Shown here in pieces: positions 1 through 11,407 of a stretch of 64,000 nucleotides of DNA. The notes beneath the pieces are model-generated. The model was not told the origin of the DNA and ran no database searches. It saw only the letters and a list, made by a program, of their open reading frames with translations. The number at the start of each line of letters is the position of its first letter. Position 1 is the first letter of the stretch. This DNA is from Panagrolaimus kolymaensis (lineage: Eukaryota > Nematoda > Chromadorea > Rhabditida > Panagrolaimidae): NCBI GenBank assembly GCA_028622995.1, contig JAJQJQ010000049.1:1674001-1738000 (forward strand), given 5' to 3'. The translations under genes were made by a program, and so were the position numbers.

Positions 1-300
1 GATTTTGAAAATGATGAAACATTGGACTTCGACGGCATTTGAAGATGAAAAAAATGAGAAAATAAATTTGCATTAAACTTTTTATTTTTCCCTACAAATT
101 TTTGATGAGCAACAACTTCAACTAATATTTTTACCGAAGAAACTAAAATTTTTAGGCAAACATTATCCGTTCTTTCTTGGAGCATTTTGCCCCAAATAAC
201 TGGCTTTTTGAATTTTATCGAGCCAACCAAGTATGTCCATAATGCTTTTGTTACTCGAGCTCGAGGATTTTCATGATTGAAACTAATTACATTATTTTAA
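1..300. repeat. Promoter-region duplicate, left copy
   Basis: This block is a diverged direct repeat of bases 3991-4290. Long stretches match with scattered substitutions, for example around the shared words GAGCAACAACTTCAACTAA and TTGGAGCATTTTGCCCC. In the second copy the block lies directly upstream of the minus-strand membrane-protein gene that starts at 3966. The left copy is therefore most likely the promoter of a paralogue lying just outside the window to the left, also on the minus strand. That paralogue is inferred; it is not visible. Confidence 0.8.
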
Positions 301-1679
301 ATGACGAATCACTCTAAATAGAAAAAGTATAAATGAATTAGAAAAACAGATTCATTTTTTTAGTTCGCTTTTTTTGGAAGCTTTCAAAAGTTTGCTAAAT
401 TAGGAAGCGAATAAACAATGGAAAGTTAATTATTCATTTTTTGACTATCTTCGTGAAAGGCTTCGTTGAACATTTAATTAACTTCGATTTTTAATGTACA
501 TATGTTTTTTGCAATACATATACTTTCTTTCCAAATGCACTAAAAATTTTGTGACTTTTGATGATGCTATCATAATTCTTTTGCTTCAAACAAACCTTGA
601 CGAGGTTAGAGGGCTTACTGTCAAATATTTTTATTTGGTAAACCAATATCCAGCATTATTTTTTAATTCATATTCGATTGTTTTTAATTTTTTTGATGAT
701 CGGTTTTGCCGCTCTTTCTTTTTCTTTAGTTACGGAAAAAAAGTGTTCTCGACATGCAATTCCTTTAAAACGATTGTTGTTTTTCACAAAATTTAATCAC
801 TTCTTTTTTTGGTACGATTACATTGTCATTATTGTATTTTTGTTTTTGGCATTTCCCCCTTCTCACATCTCCAAATATATTGCAATATCCAACAAAATAG
901 GTCATATATTAAAATTTGTTGGTCAATCGATGACAATAGCCTTAATGTTACTCAATAATCTTCCAGCAAAAAGGAAAAACATAAAAATATTTGCAGAAGA
1001 TTTTATTCACCTTTTTACTTATATTTCACTTACCGTTATCAAAAATTAAATGACAATATTATTAGAAAAGAGCTTTAATAATAGTTGAAAACAAATACAT
1101 TTATTTTGGATATGAAAAATGCTATAACACAAATAAACCTAATAATTACAAAAATTTAAGGAAAGAAGACATAATTTACATTATTGATTTTATCCTTTCG
1201 TCAATACAGTGAATTTTTTAATGCCGTTGAATTCTTATTTCTTGGAATGGTTTATTATCGAGATTTTAAAGGAATTCAATGGAGGCACAACTCCTCTCGA
1301 AATATACCATGGGCAGTTCCAATCCATCCTCCTCATCATCAACCTGGGCGGTGAGCATCAACAGCAACCACCACCACTCGAAGACCTTTTGGAAGAAGTA
1401 ATACCCTCGATGGAGTGATAGGTAGTAATTAATCGTGAATGAAGTTGTTAAAAAGTTATAAAATTTAATGAAGCAAAAGTTGGATGAAATAAAAGCAATC
1501 TTCAAAGTATTCCAATATTTGGTAAGAAAAAAAGCCAAAGAAAGCTTTCTTAGAATTTTTAATAAGATAAAACGTTTGTTTTTGTAATTATTTATTTTTT
1601 ATTAACACATAAAATTAAGAAATAAAACATGATCAGTAAAAATGGTACAAAACAGAAAAGTGAAATAGAACATGATCAT
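301..1679. other. Intergenic, no supported gene
   Basis: AT-rich DNA between the duplicated promoter block and the end of the minus-strand membrane-protein gene. A hydrophobic plus-strand ORF (about 705-1049) and a short ORF in a slightly GC-richer patch (about 1209-1418) are present. Neither has recognisable domains or convincing splice context, so I do not call them genes. The right part should include the 3' UTR of the gene ending at 1680. Confidence 0.5.
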
Positions 1680-3966
1680 TTAATATTTATCCTTTTTTCC
1701 TTTGTGTTGCTTCTTGTTGTTGATCTTCTTCTTTGTTTTGCTTTCTTGAGTCACGTCTTCAGCTGGAATTTTCTTAGGATCGATGATAGTTGATTGATTA
1801 CTTGGTTGAGATTGATTTGATGGCTGCTTTTCTCCAGAAGTTGAATCAGTGTCAAGACCATCGATATTCGTAAAATCCTTGATACTCTTGAAATACGCTC
1901 TTTCGAGGATATGGATTGGAAATGGTTTGGATGATCTTTCACGAAGAGGACATTCTTTACGAATTGTAGGAGCTTGACGACTAAAAAAGAATGATAAATC
2001 AACAGATAGAAACCAGAAAAATAAGCTACCGAATCCAAGTACATGCTTTTCGACGATTGAATTCGGGAAAACGAGGCATCAAAGCAACGACCATAAGCAA
2101 AGGAAGTGAGAACTTGTGAATCATGTCTAAATCAGATGTGATATGTTGAGAATATTCAGCACCGAAAGCAAAGTAAACATGAATTTCAGGAGTTGAACGA
2201 TGTCTTAGATATTCACGAGCCATTGCTGTCATCTTAGTGATTTGTTTCTTTTCATCAAATTGAACGCCGCATTCAACAAGTACCTTTTCAGCTTCAGCAC
2301 TAAACGTAAATAGTTATAACGAAAAATGATATGTAAAGACAAACATCATTCGATTCAATTCAGCATACATTTCAGAGATGGAGAGGAGGAAGAGGTTGAC
2401 TTCACTTTCTTGAACTTTTCTGCCTTTGACTATAGGATAATTCCTAAAAATGAATTGTGTTACTATTAGTTTATCGTTAGTTTAATAACGTACTTCCTCA
2501 TTTGTGCAGCTTCAGCATATGACACTTTATCAAGACATTCATGACGAGAAAGTGAATCAACATGAGATTCCATCAGAGCTTCTTTGTTAAGAACCATTTT
2601 GTCAGAAACCGAATGAGTACCAGATTTGAGAGATTTTGCTTTATTGTATTCTGATCGAAATGCCATTGGATATGGAACATGAGGATTTTTAGGAACTTTG
2701 ATCTTTTTGGCTTTGACGAAGATAACAGGAGCAATCTTTTCAGCAGAAGGTTCAGGTTGTTGAGCTTTGACTTGTTCTTCTTTTTCCTTTTGCTTTGGAG
2801 GAGCTTCTTTCACTTGTTCAACTTTCGAATCCACGGTTGGTGTCATAGGTTCTTGATGTTCACCTTTCTTGATTTCCATTGTTGCTTTCTTTTCAATGTT
2901 CTTTTTGGGTGATTCTGGTATTTCAATTACGACCTTCTTTGTTTGCATTGCTGTAGCTTTGTATTCACCTTCAGGAGGACCATGATTCTTTGAATTTCCT
3001 TTCATAACCAAACAGATCCTAAAAAGCACAAGATTTTAGAAGCCGCCAAAAAACAAGAAAACATACACGAGTATACAAAGACCAATGAAGATAAGGAAAG
3101 CAAAAACACCAATGAGTACCCATCCATAAATAGGCATTCCACCTTCTTCTGTTGACGCTGTCGATGTTGTAATTGACCATGGTGCTTCAGATACGGTTGT
3201 TGTTGAAACAGATGAGGGTGGCGGCTTGATCTTTGCATTTTTCTAAAAAATTGAAATTATTAATAGTTAAACAACTTTAACAATGACATACCACAATAAG
3301 AACACATGACTGAGAAGCAGTTTTTACATTGAGTTTAATACTTTTATCGATATCATATTTAGGATAACAACCAGGCTGAGGACGAAGATCGCTTTTACCA
3401 TTCATAATAAGCTCCATATCAGGAAATTGAACTTTAGCATTAGCACATCCAGAGAACGTGATTTTATCATAACCTGTAAGAACAAAAATAACGTAGATAT
3501 AAGTAAAGTTGAAGCAAAAACCTGTTCCACTTTTCATAAACCATATTAGACTTTGACTGACTCCAGCAATAAATGAACATGGATTTGAAGAACCAGGAGC
3601 CGGTGTTCCATCGAATGATACTCGTACTCTGAAAACAAAACAAAGTTATAAAGGGCCATAAATAATAAAAGCTTACTCTGCCAAATTGCATGTTTGAGTA
3701 CAAATTTCAAATGTCAAATCACCATTCAGGATAACTTCAATAACACCACGATTTGCTATATGCACATCATCACCATGTTGAGTTCCAATTGACCGAGCTT
3801 CATCATCGGATGAAAGATAATCAAATTGATCGTTGATCGATGAGAGAACGGTATCATTTGAAGCCACAACATGTCGATTCGGTCGAAGAAGAGCCCATGA
3901 AGACGAAGGAAGGATCAAGAGAAGAGACACGAAGAAGACGACATTGAAACACGAAGACGACATCAT
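1680..3966 (-). CDS. Single-pass membrane protein of unknown function
   Basis: Eight exons join in frame: 3966-3677, 3628-3522, 3473-3292, 3242-3067, 3018-2494, 2443-2345, 2299-2030 and 1980-1680, giving 649 residues. The first ATG at 3966 opens a signal peptide (hydrophobic core VVFFVSLLLILP). A cysteine-containing ectodomain of about 190 residues follows, with pairs such as CTQTC, then a Ser/Thr-rich stalk and one membrane segment at about 234-253 (WVLIGVFAFLIFIGLCILV). The cytoplasmic part is about 395 residues: a Lys/Glu/Pro-rich stretch, then a more ordered region (about 360-560), then a Lys-rich tail. I do not recognise the family and assign no function. Every junction has GT..AG ends and keeps frame, so the structure is solid. 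Its promoter is duplicated at the window start, which suggests a tandem gene family. Confidence 0.85.
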
Positions 3967-3990
3967 TTCACTTTTCAAAAATGAACAAAT

Positions 3991-4290
3991 GATTTTGAAA
4001 ATGATGAAACGTTTGACTTATGTAGGAAAATGACGGCATTTGAAGATTAAAAAAATGAGAAAACAAATTTGCATTAAACTTTTTATTTTTCCTTGCAAAT
4101 TTTCGATGAGCAACAACTTCAACTAAAATTTTTTATCGAAGAAACCAAAATTTTTAGGCAAACATTATCCCTTCTTTCTTGGAGCATTTTGCCCCAAATA
4201 ACTAGCTTTTTGAATTTTATCAAAGCCAATTATGTCCATTTTTTTACTGAGCTCGAGGATTATCATGATTGAAACTAATTACATTTTTGA
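3991..4290. repeat. Promoter-region duplicate, right copy
   Basis: This block lies about 25 bases upstream of the ATG at 3966 of the minus-strand membrane-protein gene and matches bases 1-300 in direct orientation. The similarity fades after about 4285. It probably contains the promoter of that gene. The duplication implies tandem copying of at least the promoter and 5' part of the gene. Confidence 0.8.
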
Positions 4291-5131
4291 AGAAGAAAAA
4301 AAATAACAAAAGGAAAATGGATGGATGAATCACCGACTCTTTGATAATTTGATTAATAACTATTTTGCATTTTGGCTTTTTTATTGTTAGTGTTTGTTGT
4401 GTGTGGAAAAATTACACCTAAAATATTCAGTTTTGACCTAAAAATCAAGCAATCATGGAATTTTCTTATAAATGTTTCAAAGGCCTTTAAAAAAGAGAGA
4501 GATTTTAAAAACTTGAAGCTTCTTTTAGTTGTAACACTCACTCCAATTGGAACCTCTAATAACTTCAAAAAAACTCCATAAAAGTAAGCATTCACTTCAT
4601 TAGACAAAAAACATATTTGTTTTTATAATGCATCTTTCCTTTTTCTACTAAACAATGAAAAGCTGCTTTGATTCTTTAGAAGATGAATGCATGATCTTAC
4701 TAAACACGCTTTTCCATGTATGTATTTCTCTTTCAAAGTTTATATCCAAACTTCCTCTAAATTAGCATCATCAATTTGAAACTTTCCAAGTTTCAAAGCA
4801 TAATTTAGCTAATAAGTTTCTCAACACGAAAGAGCGTGATCCATTTCTTTTACATGCATATTTTTTGTTTCTTTCAACTTTCTTCCTTCCATTTGCTTGC
4901 TTTTGTTTGAATGAACCACTAACAACCAACTAACTTTATTTTTTTGTGATGTTTTTTTAACACACAATGTTGTGCTGCATGAATAACAAACAACCTGGTT
5001 TTTGATTCAAATAAACAAAAATACTTACACATACATATTTTGAAAGGTTTGAATAATTTCATTTTTTAATAACAAAGATTCATTAACATTTTTATTAAGT
5101 TTTTAGATATTGGAAAAGCGACAAATATTCA
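4291..5131. other. Intergenic region between divergent genes
   Basis: About 840 AT-rich bases separate the minus-strand membrane-protein gene from the plus-strand mitochondrial carrier. I see no ORF with domain features, no RNA gene and no repeat other than the promoter block to the left. It should hold the promoter of the carrier gene. Confidence 0.5.
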
Positions 5132-6149
5132 ATGGCATCAAATGGAGATTCTAAAACTAAACACAAACGAGGAAGTTATGTTGATTTTTTATGTGGTTGG
5201 TCAGCTGGATGTATTGAAACTGTATTATTATATCCCCAAAATAAACTTATTTTTCGTCAGCAACTTCATGGTGTCGTGGTTAAAGAAGCTGTTAAACAAG
5301 TAAGTTATGAAGAATGTTTTGGATACTTTGTGAATGCTTGAAATCAACTTATTAATCATTCGTGGTACTAATATTTTCAATTTTTAGCTCAAAAATGAAG
5401 GTCTTCGCCATCTTTATCGAGGATTATTACCTCCTCTCATCATGAGAACAACATCAAGATCGATTATGTTTGGAATGTATGAAAAATATTTGTCATTACT
5501 GGGTTGTTCTCAAGAATCAACTTCAAGCACATCTTCACTAACAATATGTCATGCTCAAGCTGCATTCTTAGGTAAACTTTTTCACTTCTTTTCTTTCCTT
5601 TAACTTCCATCATTTTTAGCTGGCGCAACTGAAGCAATGCTATGTCCATTGGAAAGGACTCAAACGCTATTACAATCAAATGCTTATCATGGTCATTTCA
5701 AAAATACTTTTGAAGCAATGAAAACCGTCTCAAGATATGGTGTAACAGAATTTTATCGAGGATATACGGTTATTGTATGCAGAAATGGGCTTTCAAATAT
5801 ATTATTCTTTACTCTTCGTGATCCATTGAAAGATAAAATTATGGAAGTTATACCATCAGATACTAGTCATCCTGTCTATCATATGATATCAGATTTTTGC
5901 TCTGGTGCTGTACTAGGTGCTTCAATTTCAACATTATTCTTTCCCATCAATGTCGTCAAAACTCGAATGCAAGTATCTCTTGGAACATCATTTCAAAATC
6001 CATTCAAAGTATTCAAAATATTATGGATCGAAAGAAATGGTTCACTAAAAGAATTATATCGTGGTGTTCATCTCAATTTTACTCGAAGTTTACTTGCATG
6101 GGGTATCACCAACACTGCCTTCAATCTACTAAAACGAACAATTGGGTAA
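5132..6149 (+). CDS. SLC25A51: SLC25A51-type mitochondrial carrier (NAD+ importer family)
   Basis: Three exons (5132-5299, 5388-5571, 5620-6149) join in frame into 293 residues, the usual size of a mitochondrial carrier. There are three repeats of about 100 residues. Repeat signatures are YPQNKLIFRQQL near residue 34, PLERTQTLLQ near 127 and FPINVVKTRMQ near 220. The first signature is degenerate, as it is in SLC25A51/52. The segments CRNGLSNILFFTLRDPLK, LYRGLLPPL and RGVHLNFTRSLLAWGI match that subfamily better than the general carrier pattern. Human SLC25A51 carries NAD+ into the mitochondrial matrix; the same role here is inferred from subfamily membership. AATAAA at 6301-6306 is a plausible poly(A) signal. 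The gene is convergent with the TSC22-type gene. Confidence 0.9.
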
Positions 6150-6876
6150 TTAATTTGTGCCATTGAGATTATTGATTGTATCTTGCTTTGTATGTAATAT
6201 GTAGTTGTAGTACTAACCAAATGATTCAAAACTGATTTAACTTGTAGTAAACTGATTTTGTAATAGATTGATTCGTATGTAGATTAATTAGATGATTGAT
6301 AATAAAGTTTCTAATGACATTACTGTGACTGAAATAAAGCTGTTTATAACCTTGGTATTTGGATTGTAAGCTTTTTGTGGATTTCTTTAAACAAAAAATA
6401 TTTTCTTTTCTTATGGATGCGATAGCTGGAATGTGATGAAACCTTTTTTAACTGATAAAACTTTATTTTAAGACCGTATTATAAAACTTTTATGAAAGTA
6501 ACAATACACAGTTGCATGCATATGGAAAAAAAGCTTTTTTTCTACCCAAAGTTTTTGAAAGAAATTATAGGAAAATAATAATAGTATGTAATGTTTTTTT
6601 TCGCAAGAAAATGGATGTTATCAAATAACAAAATACATATAAGAGCCAATAAAGAACAAGAAGAAGAACAATACAAGGAAAATTAACAAAGATGTTTTTA
6701 GGTTCATATTATTGTAATATTTTTTTGTTGTTGTTTATAATTGTAAAGCAAATGAGACCGAAAAAAGAAAGAAAGAAGAAAAAACAGATTATGTATATAT
6801 GTAAAAAACTTTTAATTAATGAAAGAATAATAATAGCAAGCGATACATAACAAAATAGCGAAAAGCATTTTTGTAT
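6150..6876. other. 3' ends of two convergent genes
   Basis: Non-coding AT-rich DNA between the stop of the carrier gene (plus strand) and the stop of the TSC22-type gene (minus strand). It holds AATAAA at 6301-6306 and a second AATAAA near 6332 for the carrier. No further gene is visible. Confidence 0.6.
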
Positions 6877-8962
6877 CTAAGAATTTTGTTGTGATGGTTG
6901 TTGGTGTTGTTGGTTTTGCTGATGCTGTTGTTGTTGTTGATGGGACATTACCGGTTGTTGCTGTTGTTGTTGAGATTCAGACATAACCGGAATATTTTGA
7001 TAATTTTGTTGCTGTTGTTGATGTTGGTGTTGAACCTGTTGTTGGGATGGAATTATTCCTTGTTGGGGTTGTTGTTGTTGTTGATTATTAGAAAAATGTT
7101 GAAAAGCATTTTGATGACTTTGAGCATTAGGTGAAAATGGATTCATTGCTTGGTGTTGTTGTTGATGATAATCTTGTTGTGAATGAGCATATTGTTGTTG
7201 CAGTTGTTGTTGTTGGTGGTGTTGACCCTGATAAGATTCATGTGAATTCAAACCCATTGGAGGCGAAAAGTGCCGCTGATGCTGATCTTGTTGATGCTGC
7301 TGATGTTGCTGTTGTTGTTGATTCATTGGAATCGACATAGGTGGCGACATTTGTCTCGATAATTCTGGCGGTGGACCTGTTTGCATTTGCTAAAAATAAA
7401 TAAATTTTAATTTACTTAAACTAAATCATTGCTAACTGATAAGGGTATGTATGAGTGCATTAATGGTGGTTGTTGGGGATATGTGAGAGGTTGTGGAGTT
7501 GATGAAAATGGTGCTTGTGAAGAAGCTGCATATTGACGTACCATATGACTTGTTGAATGTGATGGATGTAATTGGGGTTGTTGTTGTTGTGGAGGAGTCA
7601 TTTGTCGTGTATGATCTTCTTGAGTATTTTCATTTATGGATGGAATTTGTGATGTTTCTATTGCTGATGCACTTCTTGGCATTCCTTGAGTTTGTTGTGA
7701 AACTTCAAATATTCCCATTGATGGAAATGCTGCAGATGGTGGAGGAGTACTTAAAGAATCCATCATAGCTACACTTGCAACTGCTGGAATTTTTAATGCA
7801 GAACGTGGATGTTGTTGTTGTTGCTGATTTGATGGAGGCAAAGAATGATGAGGAACCATAGTCTAAAAAGCTTTTATTAATACATAATTTTTATTTTGGA
7901 AAAAATTGCTTACAATAGGAGGTTCATCAAGTTCCGATGGAGCTGGTGATAAATTTCTTGAAGATGATTGCTGTTCGCAAGAAATCATCGATTCTGCTTT
8001 ATGAATAGAATGCGGCATTTTAGTTTGAATTAAATTAGGTAAATTTGCTAAAATATCAGGTGGAGCAAATCGTTTTAAATACTGATTTTCACTTTCCAAC
8101 ATTGCAACCTAAAACCAAAATTTTTTAAATTATTATTAGATCCAAAATTTTTGTAAAAATAATATTTACTACCTTTGCTTGTAATGTCGTAATCGTAGTT
8201 TTTAATTCTTCAACTTCTTGACGAACTGCAAAAGTTACATGACTTTTAACTAAATCCATAGCTTGTTCAATTTTGCTATCAATTGCTGAAATATCTAATG
8301 CATCAACTTTTGAAGGATTATTTGTTGGTGGAATGTTTATTGTTGCTGAACTAGCTTGTCGAGTAATTTCCTGCAAAAAACCCAGAATATTATATATATA
8401 TATTTTTTTAGTTATTAAAAATAGTTAACTAACATGATCTAAACCTTGAACATGTAAATCATTTAATAAATTTGTTGCATCTTGACTCGATAATGCTGTA
8501 CTTACAGACCGATATGCTGGATGAGTATCCATCGTCGTCAAACTTTCAACAAGGGTGGAACTATCAGATGATGGAGTTGGAAGTAAAATTATTGGTTCAG
8601 GTAAACTTTCCACATGCTTTCCTTCATTTTCCATTAATTGTTGTTGCTTTTGTAAAGCTTTAAGTTGATTGGGAGCAACATTAGTAACAATAATAGTTGA
8701 AGCATTTTGATTTGTTGCATCCACTACATGTTTATGAGGTTTAACAAATTCTAATATTCCTGATTCGGCAAGTTGAGCTTCACGAAAATCACAACATTTC
8801 CATCGACCTCGAGTAAATACTGCTGGCACCGGAACAACCTTAAATGCAAAAATCAATAAAATTTAGTTTTTTTAATAAAAAAAAACTAACTTGAAACTGT
8901 CGTTCTTTAGGTTTAGATGCTAAACAATTTGGATCATCACCAGGTGGAGTTAAAACACCCAT
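6877..8962 (-). CDS. tsct-1: TSC22/bunched-type leucine-zipper protein with long Gln-rich tail
   Basis: Six exons (8962-8891, 8838-8434, 8370-8173, 8108-7914, 7862-7437, 7389-6877) join in frame, all in phase 0, into 602 residues. Exons 3-4 encode a clear TSC box and leucine zipper at about 175-250: [20 protein letters not shown], then the zipper [20 protein letters not shown], then [13 protein letters not shown]. Near the N-terminus [12 protein letters not shown] (about residue 31) matches the conserved first box of long TSC22/bunched isoforms. TSC22 proteins dimerise through this zipper and act in transcriptional or growth signalling. In most family members the TSC box is near the C-terminus. 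Here about 350 residues follow it, ending in a Gln/His-rich tract coded by mixed CAA and CAG. The start at 8962 (MGVLTPPG) is the first ATG before a good donor; an upstream 5' exon cannot be excluded. Confidence 0.92.
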
Positions 8963-9912
8963 AGTTTTTTTATAGTCTAGTTGAGTTAAAAAATAAAATA
9001 ATAAAAGGATAGAATATAATAAAAAAATATTTAAAGATACTTCCACATTTTCATTTAAAAAAGGCTAAAAGTGAAGCAATTTATAAATCAAAAAAATTAA
9101 CCAAATAATAGTTTATTATTTCGAAAGTATAAATAATATTAAGTATATAGGGAAACAAAAACAAAAAAACGTGTGATGAGTTATATATAAAGGTTTAGAA
9201 AAAAATAAAAAATAAAAAAGCAGGTCATAGGAGCAAGAGCAAGAGCAAAGCAAAAAAATATATATATAAAGAGAAACAAGAACGAGAGAGCGAAGAGAAA
9301 GAGAAACGTGACAGCTGCTGTTGTCTGTTGTCTATGGCTGTTGTGATGGGGTGCTTTTTTTTCTCGTTAGTTTGGTTAGTTGGTTTACTCAATTGCGCTC
9401 ATATTTTTTTCCATCTTCTTCTTTATTGCAAACCACAGATAGCCAGGAAAATGAGGGCTATTTAAATAATAGTTTTTTAAGAAGAGCTAATAATAAATAA
9501 AAAATGCTTGCAGGGATAATTAAAAATGAATGCAAAGTTAAAGTTATAAAACTTAAAGCATAAATAAACGAAGTTCGTAAAATTTATTTTTGCCCATCCA
9601 AAAAAGTTTTTTTTACTTGGGAACGACTTTACGTTAAAATACAGACAAATAATAAAGGATACCAATCATCATCATATTCCTTAGAAAAATGTAAATCTGT
9701 AAAACATAATTTTCGAAGTAATCTCTCAAAGTTTAATTTTGAATAAATAAAGCAAAAATTTTAGTTCATCTGAAGCAAACTTATACCGATGATTCATTCA
9801 ACAGTGGAAAGCAAAAGTCTCCATAGTCATTAATAACATTTGCTTTAACTAAAAGTGTATTGAAGTTTTTTTTGTTGATTTTTATGTGGACTTTTTTTTG
9901 TAAAAATTGATA
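8963..9912. other. Upstream region of the TSC22-type gene
   Basis: AT-rich DNA with a purine-rich patch at about 9220-9310 (repeated GAGCAAGAGCAA and GAGAGAGCGAAGAGAAAGAG) followed by CTGCTGTTGTCTGTTGTCT. This GA-rich patch, about 260-350 bases upstream of the TSC22 start, is the best candidate for promoter sequence. No gene is visible between 9312 and 9912. Confidence 0.45.
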
Positions 9913-10147
9913 TAGGGATGGGCAGCGATGCCTTTAACGCTAGTGTTCCCCGTCTTTTTTTTCGTCAACGCTAGCAAAAAAGGCAAAAAAACATTTTTTT
10001 GGGTTCGAGTTCTCTCATATATTTTTAGACCTTATTTTTTATGTAGATCCCAAATATGTTAATATTAGCATGGGTTCTTATTAGACAGTAGCCTCAAACG
10101 AGTAAAAAAATCAGTATCGATTCTGTAAAAACCGCTGCCCATCCCTA
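9913..10147. mobile_element. MITE, hAT-like, 235 bp
   Basis: The two ends are a perfect 15-base inverted repeat (TAGGGATGGGCAGCG at 9913-9927 and its complement ending at 10147). The element is flanked by the identical 8-base sequence AATTGATA (9905-9912 and 10148-10155). An 8-bp target duplication and a YARNG terminus (TAGGG) are the hallmarks of hAT transposons. There is no transposase, so this is a non-autonomous miniature element. It lies about 300 bases upstream of the gene starting at 10443. Confidence 0.9.
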
Positions 10148-10442
10148 AATTGATACAAAAAACTTTGCTCATTTTTGGATTCGGAGAAAAGCTGGAAAAA
10201 AAAAGTTTCATCGTTGCTTTGAATTTTAAAAACCCGCCATTTGAAAGCTGCGATTAGCATGCATTCGCTGTTGCCCGCTCGTTTTTTAACCTCTCGCACT
10301 TTTTTTTTTTGCTGCCCTCCATTTTTCCCTTCTTTCACTTTTTTGTTGTTGGATCGTTCCAAGTTTTTTCAGGTTGATTGATTTACTGAATTTGATTGCT
10401 TGAATTTGTTCTTGTTGCTGCTGTTGTTATCTTCATTTCATC

Positions 10443-11407
10443 ATGTCATCTTCTCCAACAAAATCACCTTTTAATCGTTCAACTGCACATGCATTTGCTT
10501 CATCTCGTTTGGGTGCTCCTATTGAACGTAGAACCTTTTCTTCATCTCGTATTGGTGGTAAAGAACAAAAATTTTCTTCATCTCGTATGGGTGCTTGTGT
10601 TGATGCTCAAGGAAACTTTGTTTCAAATCGTTCTCAATTTCCTCCTAATCGAATGATGTCTTCTTCAGCTATGTTCATGAATAATGCACCACCAATGATG
10701 CCATCTATGGGAGGACCATCTGCAGCTGCATTCAATATGAATCGAACTTTTGAAAATTTGTCTATGGCTGAACAACAACAAGCTGGTCTTCTTCCATTTC
10801 AAACTCTTCATCAACAACAATTGCAAGCGTTTCTTGTTCCTGATTATCAACCTGATCCTACTGTCTATGGATGTTTTCAAGATCAATGTAAGTTTGTCTT
10901 TTCTTCTTTTGGGTTTAAAGAATATTAGCTTGGTATTGAATGTTACTATGTGTTTTGGTTTTAAGATTACATGATGGAGATTTACAATCAACCTTTTCTT
11001 TCATAGCCTTGTGAACTTTTTGGATATAAAACTTCTGATTTGGTTACTAGTCGTACTAGAGCCATTTATGCTTTCATAACAACTTTTGAAGATTGTGTAA
11101 TATCATTAAAATATAAAGCAAGACTGCACATGTACCAGAATACAAAATAAGCATTCGTCTGATTCTTAGATTGCTTTTGCTTTAACTCGATATACCTATT
11201 ACCTTTTCACCTACCTAACTTTCTGTGCTTTTCTTACTATCCTTTTCTACTAGCCATTTTTTGATTCATCCTTTTTATGTACATTTACATTTTTTGACTA
11301 ACATCTTTCGTTTTTTAGCTGCTCTAGATGAATACAATTGCCGTTTTCAACATGTCAAAACTGGTCAACGCGAATTTATCTTATCTTCATCCAACGTCCA
11401 CAACTAA
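10443..11407 (+). CDS. Unrecognised protein with SSR-G repeats; 3' exons uncertain
   Basis: The first exon, 10443-10887, is open for 148 codons. It contains three repeats of the form F(A/S)SSR(L/I/M)G, then a Met/Pro/Gln-rich stretch and the segment LVPDYQPDPTVYGCFQDQ, followed by a GTAAGT donor. Two later segments look coding: 11007-11094 (reads PCELFGYKTSDLVTSR...) and 11319-11407 (reads ALDEYNCRFQHVKTGQREF... then TAA). These two join in frame through a GTGTAA donor. I could not join exon 1 to 11007 in frame: simple splicing gives a stop after two codons, and an alternative acceptor at about 10966 runs into TAG. AATAAA lies at 11510-11515. I do not recognise the family. Confidence 0.55.

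Noticed and set aside
705..1049. Hydrophobic plus-strand ORF of about 115 codons
   Set aside because: No family resemblance, no signal of a promoter or splice sites, and hydrophobicity follows from T-rich DNA. A lineage-specific gene cannot be fully excluded.
1209..1418. Short ORFs on both strands in a slightly GC-richer patch
   Set aside because: No recognisable motif, and neither strand connects to a neighbouring exon.
6898..7340. Plus-strand ORFs rich in Leu and Val opposite the TSC22 gene
   Set aside because: They are antisense shadows of the Gln-rich coding tract.
9998..10012. GGTTCGAGTTC, resembling a tRNA B box
   Set aside because: No A box or cloverleaf around it; it lies inside the hAT-type MITE.
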